A stretch of 64,000 nucleotides of DNA, from contig NZ_JASISY010000006.1 of the NCBI RefSeq assembly GCF_030063365.1, forward strand, positions 62,001-126,000, written 5' to 3'. Position numbers and translations under genes: made by a program. A model generated the notes under the pieces. It saw only the letters and a program-made list of their open reading frames with translations. It had not been told where the DNA came from and did no database searches. Each line of letters begins with the position of its first letter. Positions within the stretch are counted from its first letter, which is position 1. Positions 42,923 through 51,982 of the stretch are shown here, piece after piece. This DNA comes from Cryobacterium sp. PH29-G1 (GTDB lineage: Bacteria > Actinomycetota > Actinomycetes > Actinomycetales > Microbacteriaceae).

Positions 42923-45007
42923 TCAGACACTCCTTGAGGAATTGGACGAGGCGAGGGCCGGTGCGAGATCGTAGATCACGAGACTGCCGTCGTCGGCGGG
43001 TTCCAGAAGATGGCCCGGCGGCACGACAATGGTGCTTCCGGATTCCTCGATGATTGCTGGGCCCGTGATGGAATCGCCCTGACGGATGGCGGCGCGAGCG
43101 AAAACAGGTACGTCGAGCCAGGTATTGAAATATGCGCTTCGGGTCGTGGTGGGCATCGGCGCGACCCCGTCCTCTGAACGAGCCAGCGCAACCGGACGTG
43201 GGCTATAGGTCTTTCCGATTCCGGTGACGCGGAGGTTTACGAGCTCGATCGGATCGGATTGGGACGAGTGTCCATATCGGCCTTCATGCTGGCGATGGAA
43301 TTCGCGTTCCAGACTGTCGAGCGTTTCGGTCGTGATCGGTCCGGACGGGCACGGCACGATCAACTCGAAGGTTTGGCCAAGATAGCGTAGTTCGACAAAT
43401 CGATGTATCTCGCGGGAATCCTCCTGGACGTTATCCTGCTCCAGTTGGAGCGCGCAGTCACCTTCGAGCTGTTCGAATGCAATATTCAGTGCGGCTACGT
43501 CGCTTCCAGCCAGGAGGGAGAGGAACGAGGCAAGAACGTCGTGGCGCTGGTCAGTGAGCAGGAGCCCAAGGGCGGAACTGTTGCCGGGATTTTGGGGAAT
43601 CACGAGCCGGGGCGTGCCCAACTCGTGGGCCAGCGCGGCGGCGATGAGCCCGCCGGCGCCGCCGAAAGCGATGAGGGCCATGTCGCGGGGATCGTGTCCG
43701 CGCGCGATGGTGAGCCGCCGAATGGCGCGCAGGGATGCGGCTGCCGCGAGCGCCATGATGCCGCTTGCCACGGCAGGCATCGACATGCCCAGGGGTTCGG
43801 CGACTATTTCTATGGCGCGCACGGCGGCATCACGATCGAGGGTACGGCGCCCGCCAAGGAACGCGCTGGTCCCGAGATAGCCGAGTGCAAGCGCGGCGTC
43901 CGTAACTGTAGGACGAATGCCGCCCTCACCGTACGCGGCCGGACCGGGATGCGCGCCGGCGCTTTCCGGGCCCACTCGCAAGGCCCCGCCATCGTCGACC
44001 CACGCGATCGAGCCGCCCCCAGCCCCGATCGGGTCAACTTCGATGGCCGGTTGCTGCACCGGATGGCCCTGCATGGCATCGCTCGGGACCTCAATGGGCG
44101 CGCCGTCCAAAACGAGAGCTACGTCCGTACTCGTGCCGCCCATATCGAGAGTGATCACTGCCGGTAGGTCGAGGTTGCGGGCGATTGCAGCACCAGCGAT
44201 GACGCCGGCGACTGGGCCGGAATTAGTCACACGAATCGGTTGGCGCCGGGCAGCGTCGAAGGACATCGTTCCGCCGTTGCCCTGCATAGTGAGCAATACG
44301 GCATCGATGCCCAACTTCCGAAGCTGGTCCTCAAGATGGGCGAAGTGCTCGGCGAGTCGCGGTTTCACGAAGGCGTCTACGGCGGCCGTGCTGGCACGCT
44401 CGTATTCGCCGATGGTCGGGCTCAGATCCGACGAAATTGAGATGTAGGCCTGGGGAAGGGCTGCGCGAACGAGTGTAGCGATTTGTTGCTCGTGAGCATC
44501 ATTCTTATACGAGTGCAGAAGGCAGATAGCGACCGATTCGACGCCACGGTTCGCGAATGTCGCAATTGCCTGGCGCACATCCGCTTCGTTCAGCGGTTCG
44601 ACAATGCGTCCGCGAAAGTCAATTCGCTCGCGCACGCCGAGGCGCAGCTCTCGGGGAATGAGCGGGACAGGCTGTTCCCATTGAATGTTGTAGATGCTGC
44701 CGGCCCGGTGAGACCGGGCGAGTTCGAGCACGTCTGTGAATCCAGCCGTGGTGATCAGCCCGCTGACTGTCCCGTCACCCTGGATGATGCGGTTGACCAT
44801 CACTGTTGTGCCGTAGACCACCGTCGACACCTGAGAAGGGTTGACGCCAGCCGTGGCAAGAACGCGCTCGATGCCGTTGAGCACCCCGATGACGGGGTCA
44901 CTCGGCGTCGAGGACACTTTGTCCACCCACACGGCTCCGGTTTCCTCGTTGAGCAGCACGAGGTCGGTATGCGTGCCGCCCGTGTCTATGCCCACTCTGA
45001 AAGTCAC
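42923..45007 (-). CDS. hyuA: Hydantoinase A/oxoprolinase family protein
   Basis: A 694-residue ATP-dependent subunit with an actin-like nucleotide site: GIDTGGTHTDLVL at the N-terminus and ITLDMGGTSTDVAL near residue 270. AAAGGA 7 bases before GTG 45007 sets the start; homology also begins here. With HyuB it should open a cyclic imide or amide ring at the cost of ATP. Families in this group include 5-oxoprolinase, N-methylhydantoinase, acetone carboxylase subunits and caprolactamase, so the substrate cannot be named. Confidence 0.92.
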   Translation of the reverse strand: MTFRVGIDTGGTHTDLVLLNEETGAVWVDKVSSTPSDPVIGVLNGIERVLATAGVNPSQVSTVVYGTTVMVNRIIQGDGTVSGLITTAGFTDVLELARSHRAGSIYNIQWEQPVPLIPRELRLGVRERIDFRGRIVEPLNEADVRQAIATFANRGVESVAICLLHSYKNDAHEQQIATLVRAALPQAYISISSDLSPTIGEYERASTAAVDAFVKPRLAEHFAHLEDQLRKLGIDAVLLTMQGNGGTMSFDAARRQPIRVTNSGPVAGVIAGAAIARNLDLPAVITLDMGGTSTDVALVLDGAPIEVPSDAMQGHPVQQPAIEVDPIGAGGGSIAWVDDGGALRVGPESAGAHPGPAAYGEGGIRPTVTDAALALGYLGTSAFLGGRRTLDRDAAVRAIEIVAEPLGMSMPAVASGIMALAAAASLRAIRRLTIARGHDPRDMALIAFGGAGGLIAAALAHELGTPRLVIPQNPGNSSALGLLLTDQRHDVLASFLSLLAGSDVAALNIAFEQLEGDCALQLEQDNVQEDSREIHRFVELRYLGQTFELIVPCPSGPITTETLDSLEREFHRQHEGRYGHSSQSDPIELVNLRVTGIGKTYSPRPVALARSEDGVAPMPTTTRSAYFNTWLDVPVFARAAIRQGDSITGPAIIEESGSTIVVPPGHLLEPADDGSLVIYDLAPALASSNSSRSV

Positions 45008-45157
45008 AATTAAATCCTTTGCTCGGGCTGAAGTGCCGCGGCGTTGACCGCTGAAAACCATCCCACCAGCGAGCGTTCAGTCCTGTCACCTTGCGAACGA
45101 CAGTTTCGAGACGGCCCTCCCTGGACAAATGTCCAGTGTGGCAGCTGGGCGATCGCG

Positions 45158-45574
45158 CTATCTCGAGAGGGATTCCAGCCAGCTACGTTCCTGAACGGTA
45201 AATGGGCGGGATCGACCCGCTTCATCATCTACGGCGACCATGACAACGTTTCCGGCGGCGTAAACGCGATCGTCCGAATCTGCTGATGCATCGTGGATGC
45301 GACAACTCAGGGTGAATGAGGAGGTGCCGACTCGTGTAACTCTGAGGCCAACCAGCACCGGTTCGTGCCTATAACTCAGCGGCATGGCGTAGTCGAGACC
45401 TTGGCTCGCGACGACGATCCCGCTGGCGAGTAGTGAAGCGCCGTCGCCCGTTGTCGGAAACCAACGTGCACGCGCCTCTTCGAGGATTCGAAAGAATTCG
45501 ACGTTATTCACGTGCCGATTGGCGTCCATGTCCGCCCACCTTAAGGCAACTTCGATGTCCTGTTCCGCTGGCAT
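45158..45574 (-). CDS. 4-hydroxybenzoyl-CoA-type acyl-CoA thioesterase
   Basis: A 138-residue hot-dog fold thioesterase with the motif RWADMDANRHVNN at residues 13-25. The frame is open to an ATG at 45610; I chose 45574 because AAAGGACGG precedes it. It is divergent from the second binding-protein gene across the GATCGATC repeat and is upstream of hyuA by 150 bases on the same strand. It would release CoA from pathway intermediates. Confidence 0.8.
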   Translation of the reverse strand: MPAEQDIEVALRWADMDANRHVNNVEFFRILEEARARWFPTTGDGASLLASGIVVASQGLDYAMPLSYRHEPVLVGLRVTRVGTSSFTLSCRIHDASADSDDRVYAAGNVVMVAVDDEAGRSRPFTVQERSWLESLSR

Positions 45575-45661
45575 GGGCGATTCCGTCCTTTGAGGGTCGT
45601 TAAGTGACATTCATGTTTCGTTTGCACCCGAGGCTTGCTTCGCAGCGGGTGCCGCCTCTAT

Positions 45662-45696
45662 TGTAAAACACATGATCGATCGATCGATCGATTACA
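45662..45696. promoter_or_regulatory. GATCGATC-rich candidate TetR operator 1
   Basis: TGTAA and TTACA flank a run of ATCGATCGATCGATCGAT in the divergent promoter region between the thioesterase and binding-protein genes. Similar GATCGATCGAT blocks lie before the CoA ligase gene (49453) and the TetR gene (51175). Confidence 0.5.
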
Positions 45697-45744
45697 CCGA
45701 AGATTCTATGTCGGCCTGCGTTGCACCTGAACAGAAGGACCTCA

Positions 45745-46572
45745 ATGACTCACCGTCAACCTCTCTCACGAATACGTAACAGAGTCGCTGCGGCGGGTGT
45801 GGGGATCGTGCTCCTCGCCGGCATCAGTGCCTGTTCGGCCTCGGTCGACTCCGATAGCGACGCCACCTCAGCAGCATCCGCTTTGAGTACCGTGGCGGAC
45901 GGTAAGTTCACGTGCGCCATGAGCGGTGAGTATCGCCCGTTCAATTTCTATGACGACACGAACGAACTCGTCGGGTTCGATGTAGATATCTGCAATGCCA
46001 TTGCAGACGAACTCAACTTGACCGCAGAGCCAACCACGGGTGCATTCAACTCGCTCATTGCCGGGCTCAAGTCCAATCGTTACGACGCCGTGGTCGGGTC
46101 GATGTCAAGTACCGAAGAGCGCCTCGCCCAGGTCGACTTCACTGAACCCTATTACGCCACCGGTGCGGAACTGTTCGTCGGCGCCGAGTCCAAGGTCAAG
46201 GACGTGGCCGACCTCAACAACTCAACCGTCGGCGTGGCCCTCGGCACGACTTTCGAGGAGTTTGCCCGCACGCTCGACGGTGTGAGTGAGGTCACCACGT
46301 ATCAAGCTGATATCGATGCACTTCGCGACCTCGAGGCCGGACGGGTTGATGCCGTGATCACCCAGGGGTTCATGGGACGCTATCTGGCCAAGAACGCTGA
46401 CCTCAAGGTAGTCGCGGTCGGTGACGTTCTCTTCCCCGACGTTGCAGCGATCCCCGTGAACAAGGACAACCCCGAGCTGTTAGCTGCGATTAACGCGGCC
46501 CTCACGACAATGCACGAAGACGGCACCTACGCCGCCATCAGTATTGATTGGTTCGGCGAAGACATCAGCTAG
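45745..46572 (+). CDS. Amino acid-type solute-binding lipoprotein (copy 2)
   Basis: A 275-residue binding protein, lipobox GISAC. The core CAMSGEYRPFNFYDDTN is identical to copy 1 at 40242, and so are long stretches such as VGSM(A/S)STEERL. AGAAGGA lies 6 bases before ATG 45745, so the frame's earlier TTG at 45721 is not needed. It is followed by a hairpin and then by permease and ATPase genes of the same system. Confidence 0.92.
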   Translation: MTHRQPLSRIRNRVAAAGVGIVLLAGISACSASVDSDSDATSAASALSTVADGKFTCAMSGEYRPFNFYDDTNELVGFDVDICNAIADELNLTAEPTTGAFNSLIAGLKSNRYDAVVGSMSSTEERLAQVDFTEPYYATGAELFVGAESKVKDVADLNNSTVGVALGTTFEEFARTLDGVSEVTTYQADIDALRDLEAGRVDAVITQGFMGRYLAKNADLKVVAVGDVLFPDVAAIPVNKDNPELLAAINAALTTMHEDGTYAAISIDWFGEDIS

Positions 46573-46584
46573 CCACCCGTGGAC

Positions 46585-46604
46585 GGCCGGCTTTACTGCC
46601 GGCC
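46585..46604 (+). promoter_or_regulatory. GC-rich hairpin after binding-protein gene
   Basis: GGCCGGC-TTTACT-GCCGGCC is a perfect 7-bp stem in the 69-base gap before the permease. It lacks a T-run, and the downstream genes need read-through, so it probably sets a higher level of binding protein than of transporter. Confidence 0.6.
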
Positions 46605-46641
46605 GCCCTCTGAATAGTCGCCCCACCACCGGGAGTAATAC

Positions 46642-47292
46642 ATGGAATTTCTGAATGCCCTCATAACCAGCTGGCCCACCTTGGTCAAGGGACTAACGGT
46701 CACGCTCAGCCTCACAGCACTCACGCTCGTATTCTCGGTCATCCTGGGCGGGATCATCGTCGCCCTTAAAATGAGCAAGATACGCGCTCTGTCCGCGTTC
46801 GCCACGGCCTACCTCGCCATTGTGCGTGGCGTGCCGCTCATCGCACTGTTGTTCGTTATCTATTTCGGCATCGTGTCGATCGTCAAGGTCGACGCCTTTG
46901 CTGCGGCCGCTATCGGATTGAGCGTGCACAGTTCGGCCTATGTCGCCGAGATCTTTCGGTCGGGAATTAATTCGGTTCACAATGGCCAGATTGAAGCATC
47001 CCGTTCCCTCGGTATGAGTCGTGTCGCAACGATGAGCAAGGTTGTCGCGCCCCAGGCGTTGCGCGTAGTGGTGCCAGCCTTGGTCAATCAAGCCATCATT
47101 TCGCTCAAGGACAGCGCTGTCGCCTCGTTCATCACCGTCGATGAGCTCTTCATGAGCGCTCAACGCCTTTCCGCGGCTACTTTCCAACCGCTCACCTATT
47201 ACGCAATCGTCAGCCTGTACTACCTGGCGATCGTCGGTGCGATGACCTACTTCTCCGGTCGCGTCGAGCGTTACTTTGAAAAGCGAGGCTAG
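46642..47292 (+). CDS. Amino acid ABC transporter permease
   Basis: A 216-residue membrane protein with five hydrophobic segments and the EAA loop SVHNGQIEASRSLGMSR (about residues 113-129) followed by VVAPQALR. Only one permease gene is present, so the channel is probably a homodimer. It lies 3 bases before the ATPase gene and serves one or both binding proteins of the island. Confidence 0.9.
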   Translation: MEFLNALITSWPTLVKGLTVTLSLTALTLVFSVILGGIIVALKMSKIRALSAFATAYLAIVRGVPLIALLFVIYFGIVSIVKVDAFAAAAIGLSVHSSAYVAEIFRSGINSVHNGQIEASRSLGMSRVATMSKVVAPQALRVVVPALVNQAIISLKDSAVASFITVDELFMSAQRLSAATFQPLTYYAIVSLYYLAIVGAMTYFSGRVERYFEKRG

Positions 47293-47295
47293 AGC

Positions 47296-48060
47296 ATGAT
47301 AAATACAGCGTCCCTCACAACCACCCCCCGCGTCACCATTACCGGGGCGGTGAAAAAATTCGGCGACACCACGGTGCTTGACGGTATCGATCTGCAGGTT
47401 CGGTCGGGCGAAGTCGCGGTGCTGATTGGCCCCTCCGGGGCTGGAAAAAGTACCCTTTTGCGATGCATAAACGGGTTGGAACGTCTCACGGCCGGCACCG
47501 TCGATATTGACGGTGTGCGACTGGAGTATCGCGAAAGCGCTCTCAATCACATGCGCGAGCACGTCGGCATGGTGTTTCAATCCTTCAATCTCTTTCCCCA
47601 CCTCACGGCCCTCGAAAACATCACGATGGCCCAAACCCGCGTCTCGAAACGTTCCAAAGCGGATGCCCGCGATCGCGGAATGGCGCTGCTCGCCCGTGTG
47701 GGGCTCGCCGGAAAAGCCGACAGTTATCCGAGCGCCCTTTCTGGTGGGCAGCAGCAACGGGTGGCCATCGCCCGCGCCCTGGCCATGACGCCAAAGCTCA
47801 TGCTGTTTGACGAACCTACGTCTGCCCTTGACCCCGAGCTGGTTGGTGAAGTGCTTCAGGTTATGCGTGAGCTCGCCGACGAGGGAATGACCATGGTCGT
47901 CGTCACGCATGAGATGCGCTTTGCCCGCCAAGTAGCCGATCACGTGGTGCTCCTGGCCGACGGCGGCATCGTCGAAGAGGGACCACCCGAGAAAGTGCTT
48001 GACGCTCCCGAATCAGAGCGCGCACGGAGCTTTCTGAGCCAAATTCGAGCCGATGACTAA
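47296..48060 (+). CDS. Amino acid ABC transporter ATP-binding protein
   Basis: A 254-residue GlnQ-type ATPase. Walker [10 protein letters not shown] is at 45-53, the signature LSGGQQQR near 150, Walker [15 protein letters not shown] near 172 and VVTHEM near 206. It completes the island's importer with the permease 3 bases upstream. It is clearly distinct from the ATPase at 3485, although the fold and length are alike. Confidence 0.92.
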   Translation: MINTASLTTTPRVTITGAVKKFGDTTVLDGIDLQVRSGEVAVLIGPSGAGKSTLLRCINGLERLTAGTVDIDGVRLEYRESALNHMREHVGMVFQSFNLFPHLTALENITMAQTRVSKRSKADARDRGMALLARVGLAGKADSYPSALSGGQQQRVAIARALAMTPKLMLFDEPTSALDPELVGEVLQVMRELADEGMTMVVVTHEMRFARQVADHVVLLADGGIVEEGPPEKVLDAPESERARSFLSQIRADD

Positions 48061-48117
48061 ACTACGGCGCCCCGGTACCGTCGCCCACACCCGCACGACC
48101 GACAAGGAGAACAACCA

Positions 48118-48894
48118 GTGACCGGCACGACCTCTCAATCCGAGTTCGTCATCCTGACCCAAGAGGATGGTATCGCCGTCCTCCGACTCAATCGCCCCGA
48201 CCGCTTGAATGCGGCGTCGCCCGAACTCGTTGCAGATTTCAAGGCAGCGCTCGACCGTGCCATTAACGACAAGGCCTTCGTTGTGATCGTCACCGGAGAG
48301 GGCCGAGCCTTCTGCGCAGGTCACGATCTAAAGTCCAGCACGTTGCTACCGGAATCCGCGGAAGCCCTCGAGCATCTGCACAACGTGCAGGACATCACCC
48401 GGCTGCTTCGCAGCTCCTCGATAATCTCGATCGCTGCCGTTCACGGGTACGCCCTCGGTGCCGGTATCGAGTTTGCCTTGAGCTGCGACCTGGTTGTTGC
48501 CGAGGAGGGCACGACGTTCGGGTTCCCCGAGGTATCAGTGGGATTGTCCGTGACCGGTGGCATCTCCTACCTTCTGCCGCAGGCGATCGGACTGCCGCGG
48601 GCAAAGGAGTTGATTCTTCTCGGTGAGAATTTTGGAGCGGACAAGGCCTACGACCTCGGCCTGGTCAACCGCGTGACGGCATCGGGGGAGCGACTCGTCG
48701 TGGCACAGGAACTGGCCCGCAAAATTGTGAGCCAGCCCCATCACGCTCTGGCGCTCGCCAAGGAATCATTCGAAGTTGCCGTGCGCAGCCAGGTCGAGTC
48801 GGCCATGGCCGTGGAGATTTCCAACGCACTTCTCACCGGAGACTCCGCGGACGCTGACGTGGCGAAGGCGGAATTCGCCGCCAAGAGCCAGTAG
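48118..48894 (+). CDS. Enoyl-CoA hydratase/isomerase family protein
   Basis: A 258-residue crotonase-fold enzyme. The oxyanion-hole segments are GRAFCAGHDLK (near residue 62) and HGYALGAGIEFALSCDL (near 104-120), and the catalytic Glu/Asp region is in FGFPEVSVGL. AAGGAG is 8 bases before GTG 48118. It follows the importer by 57 bases and would hydrate or isomerise an unsaturated acyl-CoA in the pathway. Confidence 0.9.
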   Translation: MTGTTSQSEFVILTQEDGIAVLRLNRPDRLNAASPELVADFKAALDRAINDKAFVVIVTGEGRAFCAGHDLKSSTLLPESAEALEHLHNVQDITRLLRSSSIISIAAVHGYALGAGIEFALSCDLVVAEEGTTFGFPEVSVGLSVTGGISYLLPQAIGLPRAKELILLGENFGADKAYDLGLVNRVTASGERLVVAQELARKIVSQPHHALALAKESFEVAVRSQVESAMAVEISNALLTGDSADADVAKAEFAAKSQ

Positions 48895-48903
48895 TCGGGG
48901 CTG

Positions 48904-48931
48904 GCGCCGGGCGAACGCTATCGCCCGGCGC
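48904..48931. terminator. Bidirectional hairpin between convergent genes
   Basis: GCGCCGGGCGA and TCGCCCGGCGC form a perfect 11-bp stem with a 6-base loop, between the enoyl-CoA hydratase stop (48894) and the acetyltransferase stop (48937). No T-run follows, but the location suits a terminator. Confidence 0.6.
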
Positions 48932-48936
48932 TGGTG

Positions 48937-49386
48937 TCAGCTTGCAGGCAGCCACCGATAGGTGGTCCAGCCGGACTGCGCTACGGCCCCCAACTTGCGG
49001 TAGAAGCGTTCGGCGCCGTCATTGCCGGCCGACACATCCCACTCGATCCGTCCATCGGTGCGGGTGCGCAGATCGCTCATCAATTCCAGACCAAGGCCAG
49101 CGTTTCGATAGCTGTCGTCCACGAAGAGATCCTCGAGCCATATTCCGCTGGCCAAGGACCACGACGAGAAGGTCGGGTACCACATTGCCAAACCTGCGAT
49201 GGTCTCGGGTGCATGTGGCAGTGACACGACGGTCACGAACACGGTCGGTGTAGCCCCGACCAGGGCCTGCTCGAGCCCATCGTCCACGCTGGCAACCGTG
49301 GCAATGCCACTCTCTGTCTTGGCGTGAGTGCGCAACATCGATCGGATGGTGCTGAGATCAGCGGGGGTGGCAAGTCGAACAGACAT
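48937..49386 (-). CDS. GNAT family N-acetyltransferase
   Basis: A 149-residue GNAT protein with the acetyl-CoA loop YRNAGLGLELM near residue 93 and GNDGAERFYRKLGA near the C-terminus. It is monocistronic, divergent from the CoA ligase gene. The acceptor is unknown; it could modify an amine intermediate or be unrelated to the island pathway. Confidence 0.88.
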   Translation of the reverse strand: MSVRLATPADLSTIRSMLRTHAKTESGIATVASVDDGLEQALVGATPTVFVTVVSLPHAPETIAGLAMWYPTFSSWSLASGIWLEDLFVDDSYRNAGLGLELMSDLRTRTDGRIEWDVSAGNDGAERFYRKLGAVAQSGWTTYRWLPAS

Positions 49387-49452
49387 TTTTCCTCTTTTGG
49401 CCTGGGGTGTGCTTGGTGGGAGTGCAATTGCACCGTAGCATGGAGGGGTTAC

Positions 49453-49475
49453 CGATCGATCGATAGATTGTAATT
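49453..49475. promoter_or_regulatory. GATCGATC candidate TetR operator 2
   Basis: CGATCGATCGATAGATTGTAAT lies between the divergent acetyltransferase and CoA ligase genes and shares the GATCGATCGAT block with 45673-45690. Confidence 0.5.
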
Positions 49476-49499
49476 GGACAACATATGAAGGACGTCACG

Positions 49500-51152
49500 A
49501 TGAACCGCGAGCAAACCGAAAGTAGTTCCAGCGCTGCAGCGACCGATGCTCCATTGATCACGCAGAGCGCCGGAATCGACAACCTCGGGCAACTCATCCT
49601 GCGGGCCGCAGAGCGGTGGCCACAGCAATCCGCATGGTGCTTTGATGAGACCGCCGATACGCTCACGTTTAGCCAGGTTGAGGAGGTTACCCGCCACTTG
49701 GCTGGGGAACTGGCCGCTGCCGGCATCCGTTCGGGTGATCATGTCGCCGTGCTCGCCCGAAACACCCTGGATTTTCCGGCGGCCTGGCTGGCACTGGCCC
49801 GCATTGGTGCGGTCATCGTGCCGCTTAATGTGAACTATCGACTCACCGACGCCAGCCACGTTGTGGCCCACGCCCGGGCTACCTTCATTCTCGCCGTTGA
49901 TGAGTTTCGCCTTCTGGCCGCCGCCATTGCCGAGCGCTGTCCCGCTGTCCGCACGGTCCTATCGCTCGATGGGATGCTCAACCGGTGGCGCTCTGGCGGT
50001 GCGGCCAACGTCGTCCTGACGCTGGATCAGGCGTCGCGCGTCCACACCGCGAACATTCAATACACCTCGGGTACGACGGGCAAGCCCAAGGGTTGCGTTC
50101 TGGGCCACGACTATTGGCTGTCGATCGCAAATACCATGTCGAACGATTTTCCGTTCCTCGCTCCCACCGACGTCATGCTCACCGTTCAGCCGTTTCACTA
50201 CATTGACCCGCAGTGGAATGTGGTCAGCGCCCTGCTCTCGGGAGCCGAGCTCGTGGTACTCGACCGGTTCCACCCGAGCACGTTCTGGCAGCAGGTACGT
50301 GCTTACGAGGTCACCTATTTCTATTGCTTGGGCCTCATGCCCACGCTGTTGCTGAAAATGCCCGTTTCGCCCGACGACCGGAACAACCGCGTTCGGGTGA
50401 TCCAGGCCTCAGCGATTCCGGCCGGGTTGCATCGCGCTCTCGAGGAGCGGTGGGGTGTGCCGTGGTACGAGGCCTACGGCATGACCGAGACGGGTGCCGA
50501 CCTGTACGTCGACGAGCGGGAACACGACGAGCTCGTGGGCAGCGGATGCCTGGGGCGACCACGCAGTCACCGCGAAGCACTCGTCGTAAACAGTTCCGAT
50601 CAGCCGTGCGCTCCGGGGGAGGTCGGCGCGCTGCTCCTGCGCGGTGCCGGCTTGATGCACGCCTACTTTGACGACCCCGCAGCCACCGAAACGGCCTTTG
50701 CAGGGGGATGGTTTCATACTGGTGACCTGGCCAGCATCGATTCGGCCGGACGCCTGTACTATCGCGGGCGCACTAAGGACATGATTCGGCGAAGCGGCGA
50801 GAACATCTCCGCGATTGAGGTTGAAGAGGTTCTCGGCTTGCATACGTCGGTCGATCTCGCAGCCGTAGTACCGGTCACCGACGAGCTGCGTGGCGAAGAG
50901 GTGCTCGCCTATATCGTCAGTGCGGAAGCGGCCGGCACCATCCCTGCTCAATCCGATGCTGCTCGTGAGCTCTTTGAGAGCGTGCGGGGGCACTGTGCGG
51001 CCGAGCTGGCCTACTTCAAAGTGCCGCGCTATTGGAAGCTCCTAAATGACCTGCCCCGCACGGTCTCGGAACGCGTCGCCAAGCATGAGCTGGCCCAGTC
51101 CGGCAGCTTGTCTGGTACTTGGGATGCAACGGAAGGCCGATGGAATGACTGA
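49500..51152 (+). CDS. AMP-dependent acyl-CoA ligase, CaiC-like
   Basis: A 550-residue adenylate-forming ligase that activates a carboxylic acid with ATP and CoA. The P-loop is YTSGTTGKPKG (near residue 184). YGMTETG, FHTGDL and the hinge region RGRTKDMIRRSGENIS follow in order. HYIDPQWN and FWQQVRAYEVT resemble the crotonobetaine/carnitine ligase CaiC. AAGGA 7 bases before ATG 49500 favours this start over 49485. It begins a run of CoA-pathway genes that includes tetR, thiolase, SDR and MaoC. Confidence 0.88.
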   Translation: MNREQTESSSSAAATDAPLITQSAGIDNLGQLILRAAERWPQQSAWCFDETADTLTFSQVEEVTRHLAGELAAAGIRSGDHVAVLARNTLDFPAAWLALARIGAVIVPLNVNYRLTDASHVVAHARATFILAVDEFRLLAAAIAERCPAVRTVLSLDGMLNRWRSGGAANVVLTLDQASRVHTANIQYTSGTTGKPKGCVLGHDYWLSIANTMSNDFPFLAPTDVMLTVQPFHYIDPQWNVVSALLSGAELVVLDRFHPSTFWQQVRAYEVTYFYCLGLMPTLLLKMPVSPDDRNNRVRVIQASAIPAGLHRALEERWGVPWYEAYGMTETGADLYVDEREHDELVGSGCLGRPRSHREALVVNSSDQPCAPGEVGALLLRGAGLMHAYFDDPAATETAFAGGWFHTGDLASIDSAGRLYYRGRTKDMIRRSGENISAIEVEEVLGLHTSVDLAAVVPVTDELRGEEVLAYIVSAEAAGTIPAQSDAARELFESVRGHCAAELAYFKVPRYWKLLNDLPRTVSERVAKHELAQSGSLSGTWDATEGRWND

Positions 51153-51174
51153 ATGCCCGAGTTTCACCGAATAC

Positions 51175-51196
51175 AATCGATCGAACGTTCGGACTC
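51175..51196. promoter_or_regulatory. Candidate TetR operator 3 (autoregulatory)
   Basis: AATCGATCGAACGTTCGGAC lies just upstream of the TTG start chosen for the TetR gene. It shares AATCGATCGA with the two other repeats and contains the palindrome CGAACGTTCG. Confidence 0.4.
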
Positions 51197-51221
51197 CGAG
51201 TTCGTGTCTGAAGGAGTTGCC

Positions 51222-51959
51222 TTGCCCAATCCCGGCGTGCCGTCACCGGCCATCAATGAGACGCACCAGCGCATCCTCGAATCCGCCGTGCGCCTATTCG
51301 CCGATCGCGGATTCCACGGCACGGGAATTCGGGACCTCGCAGCGAGTGCAGGCCTCTCCACTGCCAGCCTCTATCACTACATGGGCACGAAAGAGCGGCT
51401 GCTCTTTCAGATCATGCACGACGCGCTGCAACGGCTTGTCCTGGCCGCGTCGATCATTGAAGAGCAATCCGACGATGTGCGGGTGCGGCTGGACCGTCTC
51501 GTGCGCATGCACGTCGTCACGCACGCTCTCAGCCGCGATGCCTCCAATGTCGTCGACAATCAAGTCGGTGCCCTTGACCCGGTCGACCGGCTGGTCATTG
51601 TGGAACAGCGCGACGCTTACGAGCGGTTCTGGGCGCACGCGATCCGCGACGGCGTCGATGCCGGATATTTCCAAGTGCCCGATCAGAGCTCGGCCCGCAT
51701 GGCGATCCTCGAGATGTGTTCCGGCGTTGCTCGGTGGTACTCAGTGGGAGGTAAATACTCCGTCGATCAGATTGCCGACATCCACGTCGATCTCGCTGCG
51801 AACCTCCTGCACGGTGGTGGCACCCGCTTTGACCGGGCACAGACGGAACCCCACTTGGACATCCACGAGCTGGTGGAAAGCATTTGGGCCATTCGATTGC
51901 CCGAGCGGGCCAGTTCCCCCGGCACTAAAGCGGCCAAGACTAGACGCGCCGTCCGCTGA
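51222..51959 (+). CDS. TetR family transcriptional regulator
   Basis: A 245-residue regulator with an N-terminal TetR DNA-binding domain: ETHQRILESAVRLFADRGFH, then LSTASLYHYMGTKERLL, and a helical ligand domain. AAGGAG at 51211-51216 lies 5 bases before TTG 51222. The earlier ATG at 51153 has no ribosome site and would put the repeat at 51175 inside the gene. TetR proteins in such clusters usually bind acyl-CoA or related ligands and repress the pathway genes (inference). Confidence 0.88.
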   Translation: MPNPGVPSPAINETHQRILESAVRLFADRGFHGTGIRDLAASAGLSTASLYHYMGTKERLLFQIMHDALQRLVLAASIIEEQSDDVRVRLDRLVRMHVVTHALSRDASNVVDNQVGALDPVDRLVIVEQRDAYERFWAHAIRDGVDAGYFQVPDQSSARMAILEMCSGVARWYSVGGKYSVDQIADIHVDLAANLLHGGGTRFDRAQTEPHLDIHELVESIWAIRLPERASSPGTKAAKTRRAVR

Positions 51960-51982
51960 CTTTGTCGGGCGGGAGGCCACCC

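Noticed and set aside
41066-45007. Naming HyuA/HyuB as 5-oxoprolinase or caprolactamase
   Set aside because: The family covers several substrates and nothing in the sequence I can read settles which one; the aminotransferase expected for caprolactam breakdown is not seen.
46693-47943. 416-residue minus-strand frame opposite the permease and ATPase
   Set aside because: Spans two well-supported genes antisense and lacks any domain pattern.
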